NCBI RefSeq assembly: GCF_900447535.1
Contig: NZ_UFXX01000001.1
Coordinates: 620,001-684,000, forward strand
Reading direction: 5' to 3'
DNA length: 64,000 nucleotides
Origin: Dermacoccus nishinomiyaensis
GTDB taxonomy: Bacteria; Actinomycetota; Actinomycetes; Actinomycetales; Dermatophilaceae
The notes beneath the pieces are model-generated. The model was not told the DNA's origin. It ran no database searches and saw only the letters and a program-made list of their open reading frames with translations. The translations under genes and the position numbers were made by a program. Positions 28,605-35,795 of this stretch are shown in pieces. The first letter of the stretch is position 1, and each line of letters begins with the position of its first letter.

Positions 28605-29165
28605 ATGAGCACCGAGCCCCGCGACCGCGACTGGGACGCCGAGTTCGCCCAGATCACCCGGCATCTCGACCTCGACGCAGCGTCGGAATCCGCGACGCGC
28701 CGCGGCGCCCACCGGGATCTCTTCGAGCCCACATCCGACGAGACCACGCCCATGACGCCCGCCTCGCCGGCCCCGGCTGACGACGGTCCTGTACCCGGCT
28801 TCCGACCGCAGTGGCGCATGCCGGACGAGCAGCCATGGGTGATGACGCCGCCGCCTCACGGGCAGGCTGGGAGCGCTGCAGGTCAATACGACCACGACGA
28901 TCTCGATGACCTGGACGAGGAACCCTTCGTCCCGCCTGAGCCCGCACCGTTCGAGACCGGTGACCCGGCGAGCGTCATCATGCTCGCCTGCTTCGTCCTC
29001 GGGCCGGTGTGGCTGCTCTACCTCACCCTGTTCGATCGTGAGGCGGCCACGCTGTGGTGGCTCGTCGCGGCGGGGCTGCTCGTCGGCGGCTTCGCCCTCG
29101 CCGTCGCGAGGCAGCCGAAGAACCGCGACGAGCACGACGATGACGACGACGGCGCCCGCGTCTGA
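28605..29165 (+). CDS. Hypothetical membrane protein with acidic N-terminal half
   Basis: 186 residues. The first 125 are hydrophilic, rich in Asp, Glu and Pro, and probably disordered. They are followed by two closely spaced membrane helices (SVIMLACFVLGPVWLLYLTL and LWWLVAAGLLVGGFALAVA) and a terminal basic-acidic tail. The start motif RDRDWDAEFAQITRHLDL resembles small actinobacterial proteins found at this site near plsC. Function unknown. It is divergent from plsC and convergent with the EEP hydrolase gene. Confidence 0.65.
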   Translation: MSTEPRDRDWDAEFAQITRHLDLDAASESATRRGAHRDLFEPTSDETTPMTPASPAPADDGPVPGFRPQWRMPDEQPWVMTPPPHGQAGSAAGQYDHDDLDDLDEEPFVPPEPAPFETGDPASVIMLACFVLGPVWLLYLTLFDREAATLWWLVAAGLLVGGFALAVARQPKNRDEHDDDDDGARV

Positions 29166-29236
29166 GCCTCTGCGACTGCCGGCCCGAGCGGCCTCGTCCG
29201 ATCCCCCGGGCCCTCCCAGCGGACGTCAGTCGGTCG

Positions 29237-29917
29237 TCAGTGCGACGTCACCGTGACGTCGACGACGAGCGGGCGGTGATCGGTCGCGACCGTCATGTCG
29301 TGCTCCACGGCGCTCATGTCGACCGTCTCCAGCGTCAGCGACGGCGAGGCGTAGACAAAGTCGATGCGCTTGTGCGGTTCGGCGGCGTTGAACGTGTTGA
29401 TGCGCGGCCCTGCGTCGACGAGCCCGTGTGCCTTGAACTCCCGCCCCGCGGGCCCGTTCTCGAGCTCGTTGAAGTCGCCGGCGATCGCCCACGGCACGTC
29501 GCCCGGCAGGTTCGGGTCGGCGATGAGCTCACGCGCGTGCCCGGCGCGCATCGAGCTGTAGAGCGACAGATGCGTGCTGATCGCGAGCCACTTCGCCTCG
29601 CCGGGCAGGCACACCTCGGCCCATGCGTAACCGCGCGGCTCTTGCGGACGCGGCACGGTGTAGAGGCCGTGGCCGCTCGCGGCGACGTCGAGGCGCGGCG
29701 CCGTCACGATCGCGGTGCTCATGCGGTGACGGTTGCCTCCGCCCCACACGAGCCCGACGGATTCGGCGAACTCGGCGACGCGATGGTCGGAGAACGGATG
29801 GCGCGGCATCTCCTGCAGGCACAGCACGTCGGGCGCGGCGTGCCGGATGACGCGCAGCAGGGCCGCACGGTCGTCCTTGAGGCCGCGCACGTTGTACGAC
29901 ATGAGACGGGTGGTCAT
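29237..29917 (-). CDS. Endonuclease/exonuclease/phosphatase (EEP) family hydrolase
   Basis: 226 residues. The EEP metal-dependent phosphoesterase motifs are in order: MSYNVRGL, LCLQEM (catalytic Glu), GDFNEL, KRIDFVY and TDHRPL (terminal Asp-His pair). There is no signal peptide, so it is cytoplasmic. Substrates of such proteins range from DNA to sugar- or lipid-phosphates. The start overlaps the ROK kinase stop (ATGA), so it is the third gene of a sugar-kinase operon. That context makes a phosphorylated small-molecule substrate possible, but nothing in the sequence proves it. Confidence 0.82.
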   Translation of the reverse strand: MTTRLMSYNVRGLKDDRAALLRVIRHAAPDVLCLQEMPRHPFSDHRVAEFAESVGLVWGGGNRHRMSTAIVTAPRLDVAASGHGLYTVPRPQEPRGYAWAEVCLPGEAKWLAISTHLSLYSSMRAGHARELIADPNLPGDVPWAIAGDFNELENGPAGREFKAHGLVDAGPRINTFNAAEPHKRIDFVYASPSLTLETVDMSAVEHDMTVATDHRPLVVDVTVTSH

Positions 29918-30900
29918 GCGATGTCCTCCTCGACGGCGCTGCGCGCCAGGTCGGCCGCGCCGATGAGCCCGGCCTCGTTGCCGAGCTGCACCTGCACGAT
30001 TCGTGCCTCCGGGCGGTACCCGCGCCCCGGCAGCTGCTTGCGGAAGGCCTCGCGCGCCGGCGTCAACAGCATCTCGCCGGCTGCCGACACGCCGCCGCCG
30101 ATGACGAACGCGCCCGGGTCGAACGCACTCGCGAGGTTCGCGAGGCCGGTGCCGAGCCACGAACCGATCTCGGCGAGCAGTTCGGCCGCCGTCGCGTCCC
30201 CTGCAGCCGCGGCCTGGGTGATCATGGGCCCGGTCAGCTTCGTCAGGTCGCCGCCGATCTCGGCCTCGATGTCGTGCGCCATCGGCGACTGCGCCGCGAG
30301 CAGCGAGCGCGCCTCGCGCACGAGCGCGTTACCGCTGGCGTACTGCTCCCAGCAGCCGCGGTTGCCGCACTCACAACGGATGCCGCCGGGCACGACCTGC
30401 ATGTGGCCGAACTCGCCCGCGATGCCGTACCGGCCGCGCTGCATCACCCCGTCGACGAGGATCGCGCCGCCGATGCCGGTGCCGAGGTTGACCATGATGA
30501 CGTGGCTCTCCCCCGCCACCGCGCCGAAACGCCACTCCGCCCAGCACGCGGTGTTGGCGTCGTTGTCGACGAAGACGGGGAACGCGCAACGGGCGCGCAG
30601 GTTCTCGCGCAACGGCTCGTTGCGCCACGACAGATGCGGCGCGAAGACGACGGTCGAGCGGTCGGCGCCGACGAATCCCGCCGCGCCGATGCCGATGGCG
30701 CTGACCTCGCCGAGGTCGTCGCGTTCGGCGGCATCCTGCAGTTCATCGACGACGCTGACGAGTAGGTCCTCGACGACGGCGGCCTTCGTCGAGCGGTGCG
30801 GCGTGTCGCGGCGAGCGCGCGCGATGACGGTGCCGCGCTCGTCGACGAGGCCGCCCGCGACCTTCGTGCCGCCGATGTCGATTCCGATGGCGAGACTCAT
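29914..30900 (-). CDS. ROK family sugar kinase (glucokinase-like), copy A
   Basis: 328 residues. IGIDIGGTKVAGGLVD is the phosphate-binding ROK start. VDNDANTACWAE includes the catalytic Asp region, and GEFGHMQVVPGGIRCECGNRGCWEQYASG holds the zinc-binding CxCGxxGCxE motif of glucokinases. LGTGIGGAILVDG binds ATP. It is most likely a glucokinase or related hexokinase feeding glycolysis. The ATG at 30900 overlaps the stop of the upstream ROK gene. The two proteins share the same N-terminal and C-terminal framework, so this is a tandem paralogue pair. Confidence 0.87.
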   Translation of the reverse strand: MSLAIGIDIGGTKVAGGLVDERGTVIARARRDTPHRSTKAAVVEDLLVSVVDELQDAAERDDLGEVSAIGIGAAGFVGADRSTVVFAPHLSWRNEPLRENLRARCAFPVFVDNDANTACWAEWRFGAVAGESHVIMVNLGTGIGGAILVDGVMQRGRYGIAGEFGHMQVVPGGIRCECGNRGCWEQYASGNALVREARSLLAAQSPMAHDIEAEIGGDLTKLTGPMITQAAAAGDATAAELLAEIGSWLGTGLANLASAFDPGAFVIGGGVSAAGEMLLTPAREAFRKQLPGRGYRPEARIVQVQLGNEAGLIGAADLARSAVEEDIA

Positions 30901-31862
30901 GCACGCCCCCTCTCTGCGAGCGCTGCGGCGCCGATGACGCCGGCGTCGTTGCCCAGTTGTGCGACGACGAAACGCGGCGACGGACGGTGCCCGCCGCCCG
31001 TCAGCTCGTCGGCGAAGTGGATGCGAGCCGATTCCAGGACGAGGTCGCCCGCCTCCGCGAGCCCCCCGCCGATGACGAAAACGGCCGGGTCGAGCACGGC
31101 CGCGAGTGACGCGCAGCCCTCGCCGACCCAACGGCCGATCTTGCTCAGCAGCGCCAGGGCTGCCGCGTCGCCCTCTTGTGCCGCTGCCGTGACGTGCGCG
31201 CCGCGCAACGCCTCCGGATCGCCCGCGCAGGCTTCGCGAAGCCGCGCGGCCTCGGTCGCGCCCGAAGCAACGAGATCGCGCGCCTCACGCACGAGCGCGG
31301 ACCCGGAGGCGTACACCTCGAAACAACCGCGATTGCCGCAACCGCACAGGTGACCGCCCGGCACGACACGCATGTGCCCGATCTCGGCGGCGATGCCGTG
31401 GCTGCCGCGCATGAGTTCGCCGTCGAGGACGATGCCGCCGCCGACACCGGTGCCCAGCGTCACCATGACCATGTCGTCGACGTCCGCGCCGCCACCGTGG
31501 AGGAACTCGCCGTAGGCGGCCGCGTTCGCGTCGTTCTCGATGACGACGGCGTGCCCCGTCGCTTCTTCGAGGCGTGCGCGCAGCGGCTCGTGCCGCCAGG
31601 CGATGTTGGGGGCGAACAGGACGTTCGCGCCCTGCTTGTCGATGTATCCGGCGCACGCGACCCCCACCTTGGGCGCCTCGACGCCCTCGGCACGCGCCAC
31701 GGCGCCCAGCTCGTCGATGAGTTCGACGGTGGCGGCCACGATGGCGTCGGGCTCCTGCGCGGGCGTGTCGCGGCGCGCGCGGCGCACGATGGTGCCGCCG
31801 GAGTCGACGAGGCCCCCGGCGATCTTCGTTCCACCGATGTCGATGCCGATGCTGAGTGTCAC
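30897..31862 (-). CDS. ROK family sugar kinase (glucokinase-like), copy B
   Basis: 321 residues from GTG 31862, preceded by GAGGAA. IGIDIGGTKIAGGLVD, IENDANAAAYGEF (catalytic Asp), VTLGTGVGGGIVLDG and GHLCGCGNRGCFEVYASG give the full ROK/glucokinase set. It is the first gene of the three-gene operon. It differs from copy A by a longer helical insert around SGATEAARLREACAGDPEA. Divided roles, such as glucose versus another hexose or N-acetylmannosamine, are possible but not visible. Confidence 0.87.
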   Translation of the reverse strand: MTLSIGIDIGGTKIAGGLVDSGGTIVRRARRDTPAQEPDAIVAATVELIDELGAVARAEGVEAPKVGVACAGYIDKQGANVLFAPNIAWRHEPLRARLEEATGHAVVIENDANAAAYGEFLHGGGADVDDMVMVTLGTGVGGGIVLDGELMRGSHGIAAEIGHMRVVPGGHLCGCGNRGCFEVYASGSALVREARDLVASGATEAARLREACAGDPEALRGAHVTAAAQEGDAAALALLSKIGRWVGEGCASLAAVLDPAVFVIGGGLAEAGDLVLESARIHFADELTGGGHRPSPRFVVAQLGNDAGVIGAAALAERGRA

Positions 31863-31926
31863 GCTCGTTCCTCACTGCTCGCGGACGGCGACGGCGCATG
31901 GGCCGTCACGATCATCCTGACGGGGC

Positions 31927-31957
31927 GGGGCGCCGAGCCCAAATCGGGTGGCGCCCC
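31927..31957. terminator. Hairpin upstream of the ROK operon
   Basis: GGGGCGCC (31927-31934) pairs with GGCGCCCC (31950-31957), and inner AGCCC/GGGT bases extend the stem. It lies 27 nt after the SRPBCC stop on the minus strand and should insulate the ROK operon. Confidence 0.55.
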
Positions 31958-31983
31958 GGTGGCGGGGCCGTACATGCGGCGCC

Positions 31984-32472
31984 TCAGGCGGTGGCGTTCG
32001 CCCCACCGTGATCGAGATCCGGCGCCTCGGCGTGCGCCTTCAACGCATCGAGGGCCGCGGTGATGATCTGCGTCTCGACCTTCCGGCGCAACGCCGTGTG
32101 CAGCGGAAAGCCGGGCCGTGCGTGCAGGGCATACGCGACGTCGGTGGCGTCGCCGTCAGCACGCAGGTCGTAGTGGCCTTGCATCGCCTCGATGTGCTGC
32201 GCCTCGACGAGTTGCCACGCCACCCGTGCGCGGTCGGCGCGACGAGCCACCGTGTACGCGAGCGTCACGACGTCCTTGAACGGGCCGGAGGCGAACGTCA
32301 GCTGTGCCTGGTCGACGTCGCCGGAGGGCGTTCGACTCAGCACGACGGCTCGCGCGACGTCCTTCGACCACTGCGGGTAGGCCGGCAGGTCGAGCACCAC
32401 GTCGAGCACCCGAGCGCAGCTCGCCTCGATCCGGATGCGGCCCTCGCTGAGGGCGTCGCTGTTCGTCGTCAT
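31984..32472 (-). CDS. SRPBCC (START-like) family protein, Rv2185c type
   Basis: 162 residues from ATG 32472. IRIEASCARVLDVVLDLPAYPQWSKDVARAVV is the opening of a polyketide-cyclase/START-like helix-grip fold that binds hydrophobic ligands. It corresponds to Rv2185c (TB16.3). It is divergent from fadD15, as in M. tuberculosis, so a link to lipid or polyketide handling is reasonable. The ligand is unknown. A TACCCT hexamer ends 7 nt before the ATG and there is no ribosome-binding site. Confidence 0.82.
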   Translation of the reverse strand: MTTNSDALSEGRIRIEASCARVLDVVLDLPAYPQWSKDVARAVVLSRTPSGDVDQAQLTFASGPFKDVVTLAYTVARRADRARVAWQLVEAQHIEAMQGHYDLRADGDATDVAYALHARPGFPLHTALRRKVETQIITAALDALKAHAEAPDLDHGGANATA

Positions 32473-32479
32473 GACACCG

Positions 32480-32485
32480 AGGGTA
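32480..32485 (-). promoter_or_regulatory. -10 hexamer TACCCT, leaderless start
   Basis: On the minus strand it ends 7 nt before ATG 32472 of the SRPBCC gene. Confidence 0.5.
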
Positions 32486-32508
32486 TGCGCCGAGCGGCGG
32501 CAGGGTCG

Positions 32509-32514
32509 TAAGGT
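32509..32514 (+). promoter_or_regulatory. -10 hexamer TAAGGT for the acyl-CoA synthetase gene
   Basis: TAAGGT lies about 65 nt before ATG 32580. Unlike its neighbours, this gene would have an untranslated leader. Confidence 0.4.
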
Positions 32515-32579
32515 ACGCATGACGACGGGCCTCACCGACCGCCGCCACCGACCCAGTACCGACCCAGCGAGGATCCGCA

Positions 32580-34385
32580 ATGCGTGAAGTGAGCACGAAG
32601 CTGCTCGTGCCGTTCGACGAGGAGCTCGCGCTTCCGCACATCGTGGTGCGCAACGCGTCCGAGGATCCGCGAGGCATCGGTTACGCCCGGCGTGAGGGCG
32701 CGACGTGGGCCGGGGTGACACACGAGGAATTCCTCGCGCAGGTCGAGACGCTCGCCAAGGGGTTCATGGCGGCGGGCGTCGAAGCGGGTGACCGCGTCGC
32801 GCTCATGAGCACGACCCGCTACGAGTGGACGCTCACCGACCTCGCGCTGCTGACGTGCGGCGCTGTCGTCGTGCCGATCTACGAGACGTCCTCGAGCGAC
32901 CAGGTCGCCTGGATCCTCGCCGATTCCGAGGCCGTCGCCGTCGTCGTCGAGAACCAGGAGATGGCGCTCACCGTCTCGCAGGTACGCGAGCGCTGCCCCC
33001 ATCTGCGCGACGTCTGGCAGATCGACGCCGGCCACCTCGACGAACTGCTCGAGGGTGCCCCGGAGGTCAGTGACGCGCAGATGCGTGCGCGCCGCGACGC
33101 CGTCGACGCCGACCACGTCGCAACGATCATCTACACCTCGGGCACGACCGGCCTGCCGAAGGGATGCGTGCTGACGCACGGCAACTTCGTGTCGTTGTCG
33201 CAGAACTGCCTCGCGCTGATGGACGACCTCGTCAACGGCGGTGAGGAGAACAACGGCACCCTGCTGTTCCTGCCGCTCGCCCACGTCTTCGCCCGCCTCA
33301 TCCAGTTCGTCGCGATCGCCTCACGCACACGCCTCGCCCACACGACGATCGGGACGCTCGTCGACGACCTCGGCACGTACGCGCCGTCGTACCTGCTCGG
33401 CGTGCCGCGCGTGTTCGAGAAGGTCTACAACTCCGCCGAGCAGCGCGCGCAGGGCGACGGCCGCGGCAAGATCTTCGCCGCCGCCGCCGACACCGCGATC
33501 GCCTACAGCGAGGCGACGAACGCCGGACGCCGCGCGCCGCTCACCCTGCGCGTCAAGCACACCGTGTTCGATCGACTGGTCTACGCGAAGCTGCGCTCGG
33601 CGTTCGGCGGTCATCTGCGCTACTCCATCTCCGGGGGCGCTCCCCTGTCGGCCCGGTTGGCGCACTTCTACAACGGCATCGGCCTGCCCGTTCTCGAGGG
33701 ATACGGACTCACCGAGACGACGGCTCCCGCCTGCGTCAACCCGCCGAAGGCGCTGCGCATCGGCACCGTCGGCCCCGCCTGCCCCGGCGTCGGCCTGCGG
33801 ATCGACGACGACGGCGAGATCCTCGTCAAGGGCATCAACGTCTTCCGCGAGTACTTGCACAACCCCGAGGCCACCGACGAGGCGAAGATCGACGGCTGGT
33901 TCCGCACCGGCGACCTCGGTGAACTGGACGCCGACGGCTACCTGACGATCACGGGGCGCAAGAAGGACATCCTCGTGACGGCGGGCGGCAAGAACGTCAG
34001 CCCCGCCAAGCTGGAGGATTCCCTGCGCTCGCACCCCCTCATCGCAGAAGCCGTCGTCGTGGGCGACGCCAAACCGTTCATCGCGGCGCTGCTGTGCCTC
34101 GACGAGGAGATGCTGCCCGGCTGGGCGAGCGCGCACGGCATCACCGACCTGGACCCCGCAGACGCAGCACAGGATCAGCGGGTACTCGACGAACTGCAGA
34201 AGGCCGTCGACCAGGCCAACACCCTCGTCTCCCGCGCCGAGTCGATCCGCGCCTTCCGGGTGCTGACCACGCCTCTGACTCAGGAATCCGGGCACCTGAC
34301 GCCGTCGCTCAAGGTCAAGCGCAACGTCGTGCTCGACGACTACGCCGACGTCATCGACTCGATCTACTCCTCTCCCCGCACCTGA
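32580..34385 (+). CDS. fadD15: Long-chain acyl-CoA synthetase (FadD15-type AMP-dependent ligase)
   Basis: 601 residues. It activates fatty acids through acyl-adenylates to acyl-CoA. IIYTSGTTGLPKGCVLTHGN is the P-loop motif, GYGLTETTAPACVNPP the adenylate-binding motif, and WFRTGDLGELDADGYLTITGR with KKDILVTAGGKNVSP the C-terminal hinge and catalytic lysine region. Its length and the conserved LFLPLAHVFARLIQFVAI segment match the long-chain FadD15 group (Rv2187). The start is ATG 32580 with only a weak GAGG upstream. Confidence 0.9.
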   Translation: MREVSTKLLVPFDEELALPHIVVRNASEDPRGIGYARREGATWAGVTHEEFLAQVETLAKGFMAAGVEAGDRVALMSTTRYEWTLTDLALLTCGAVVVPIYETSSSDQVAWILADSEAVAVVVENQEMALTVSQVRERCPHLRDVWQIDAGHLDELLEGAPEVSDAQMRARRDAVDADHVATIIYTSGTTGLPKGCVLTHGNFVSLSQNCLALMDDLVNGGEENNGTLLFLPLAHVFARLIQFVAIASRTRLAHTTIGTLVDDLGTYAPSYLLGVPRVFEKVYNSAEQRAQGDGRGKIFAAAADTAIAYSEATNAGRRAPLTLRVKHTVFDRLVYAKLRSAFGGHLRYSISGGAPLSARLAHFYNGIGLPVLEGYGLTETTAPACVNPPKALRIGTVGPACPGVGLRIDDDGEILVKGINVFREYLHNPEATDEAKIDGWFRTGDLGELDADGYLTITGRKKDILVTAGGKNVSPAKLEDSLRSHPLIAEAVVVGDAKPFIAALLCLDEEMLPGWASAHGITDLDPADAAQDQRVLDELQKAVDQANTLVSRAESIRAFRVLTTPLTQESGHLTPSLKVKRNVVLDDYADVIDSIYSSPRT

Positions 34386-34420
34386 GACAGCTCACGCCGC
34401 CTCGTCGCCGTCGTCACCCC

Positions 34421-35275
34421 TCACCGGAGCCGACCTGACAGCCAGGTGGTGAAGCTCTCTCGACCCGCGACGAGTGGCGCCGCGACTGCGGTCGCGTCAC
34501 GCGGTCGGGCGCGCACTAGGGCGACGACCCGTGCGGTGCCTGCACCATCGGCGAGATACGTGACGTAGGCGTGCGCCCATTCGTATCCGAGCTCGGTGCC
34601 CACCTGCTCCTGCGGGGGCGGTGAATCCCCGATCTTCTTCTGCGGCGCCGCTTGGGCGAGCGTCGGCCAGCGGCTGCGTTCAGGCACCGACACGAGAGGT
34701 GCGGCCGTCCACTCGGCGGCTCCCTCCTTCAGCCACCACTGCGTCGCGTCCGCGCCGAACTGCCCGAGCGACAGATGCGTCAGCTCGTGCGCGAGAACGA
34801 CCCGGCGGCCGCCCTCCGTCAGCGACGAGGCGACAGAGGGCGCGAGGAACACACCCTGCCTCGTGGTGACGCCCGCGGTGTCGGCGTCCAACCCGTCGGC
34901 ACTCGCCGCGAACTCCGCGTCGTCCCGGCAGAGCGTCACCCGCAGATCACCTTCGAGACCCGCCGGCCGCGTGGTGCCCCACACCTCAGCGATCCGGTGC
35001 GCGGCCGCCTCGACGCGCGCGCGCCACTGCGCCGAGGCATCGTCCCCGGCCCCTGATGGCGAGGACGCGCCTTCGTCGAGCGCGTTCGGCAACCGCAGCA
35101 CCACGCGCCCGAGGACGGTGTCGATCGTGAGGCTGGAGACCCCGCCATCGGTTCCGCCACTTGCCTCGGCTGACGACGATGTGCCCCCGGGTCGGCGCTC
35201 GCACCCTGCGAGCCCCAGGATCGCCCCCGCGGGGGCGCTGACGCCTCCCAGGACGAAGTGGCGTCTCGACAGCAT
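34421..35275 (-). CDS. Tat-exported lipoprotein metallopeptidase (HExxH, MA-like)
   Basis: 284 residues from ATG 35275. MLSRRHFVLGG is a twin-arginine signal and ILGLAGC a lipobox, so the protein should be folded before export and anchored by Cys25. The mature domain contains LAHELTHLSLG (HExxH zinc motif) followed at about 25 residues by WLKEGAAEW (third zinc ligand Glu), the gluzincin pattern of peptidase-MA-like proteins. The substrate is unknown; wall-associated or extracellular proteins are likely. It is convergent with fadD15, with 35 bp between the stops. Confidence 0.78.
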   Translation of the reverse strand: MLSRRHFVLGGVSAPAGAILGLAGCERRPGGTSSSAEASGGTDGGVSSLTIDTVLGRVVLRLPNALDEGASSPSGAGDDASAQWRARVEAAAHRIAEVWGTTRPAGLEGDLRVTLCRDDAEFAASADGLDADTAGVTTRQGVFLAPSVASSLTEGGRRVVLAHELTHLSLGQFGADATQWWLKEGAAEWTAAPLVSVPERSRWPTLAQAAPQKKIGDSPPPQEQVGTELGYEWAHAYVTYLADGAGTARVVALVRARPRDATAVAAPLVAGRESFTTWLSGRLR

Positions 35276-35295
35276 GGCGCAAGCGTAGGAGGTTC

Positions 35296-35520
35296 TCACA
35301 CGGCGGCGCGCAGACCGGCGAACGGAGCGCTCTCCAGCAGCGCTGACGCCGCGTCCTCATCACCGACGAGACCGGCGCTGCAGAGCATGTCGAGAACACG
35401 GTGGTCCTCCTCCTCCCAGACGGGGCCGCTGGTGACGGCGGGCATGTCCAGGAACGTCTTCATGACGCACGTGTCGCACGCACGACCTCGTGCCGGGCAC
35501 GAATCACAGGTGATGAGCAT
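35296..35520 (-). CDS. Small conserved actinobacterial Cys-rich protein
   Basis: 74 residues, with a strong GAGGAGG before ATG 35520. The N terminus MLITCDSCPARGRACDTCVM has a C-x2-C, C-x2-C arrangement that could bind zinc or an iron-sulfur centre. The rest is helical and acidic. Short proteins of this form are widespread in Actinomycetota near the nuclease gene that follows. Function unknown. It stops 20 bp before the start of the lipoprotein gene and may be co-transcribed with it. Confidence 0.72.
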   Translation of the reverse strand: MLITCDSCPARGRACDTCVMKTFLDMPAVTSGPVWEEEDHRVLDMLCSAGLVGDEDAASALLESAPFAGLRAAV

Positions 35521-35782
35521 GACGCCTCCTCGAAGCGCTGATCGGTCGATTCCCCAACGGGTCTCGATGTGTTTCGCACGCTAGGTTCGAGCACCGACAA
35601 CCCCGCCGTCCCGGGCGATTCGGGGGTCATCGACACGTTCGTCGCGGTCGAAGATCGCCCGCGTCCGACCTCCGCGACCGCCCGTCGCGGCGCGCCTCGT
35701 CCCTGCCGCGCCGCCTGCCCGTCCCCACCCCCTTGAAAGGCACCGGCCACCGCCTCATCCGGGGGTTGTCACCACCGCCGTC

Positions 35783-35788
35783 TAGCGT
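35783..35788 (+). promoter_or_regulatory. -10 hexamer TAGCGT, leaderless start
   Basis: Ends 7 nt before ATG 35796 of the exonuclease gene. Confidence 0.55.
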
Positions 35789-35795
35789 TCGCGAC

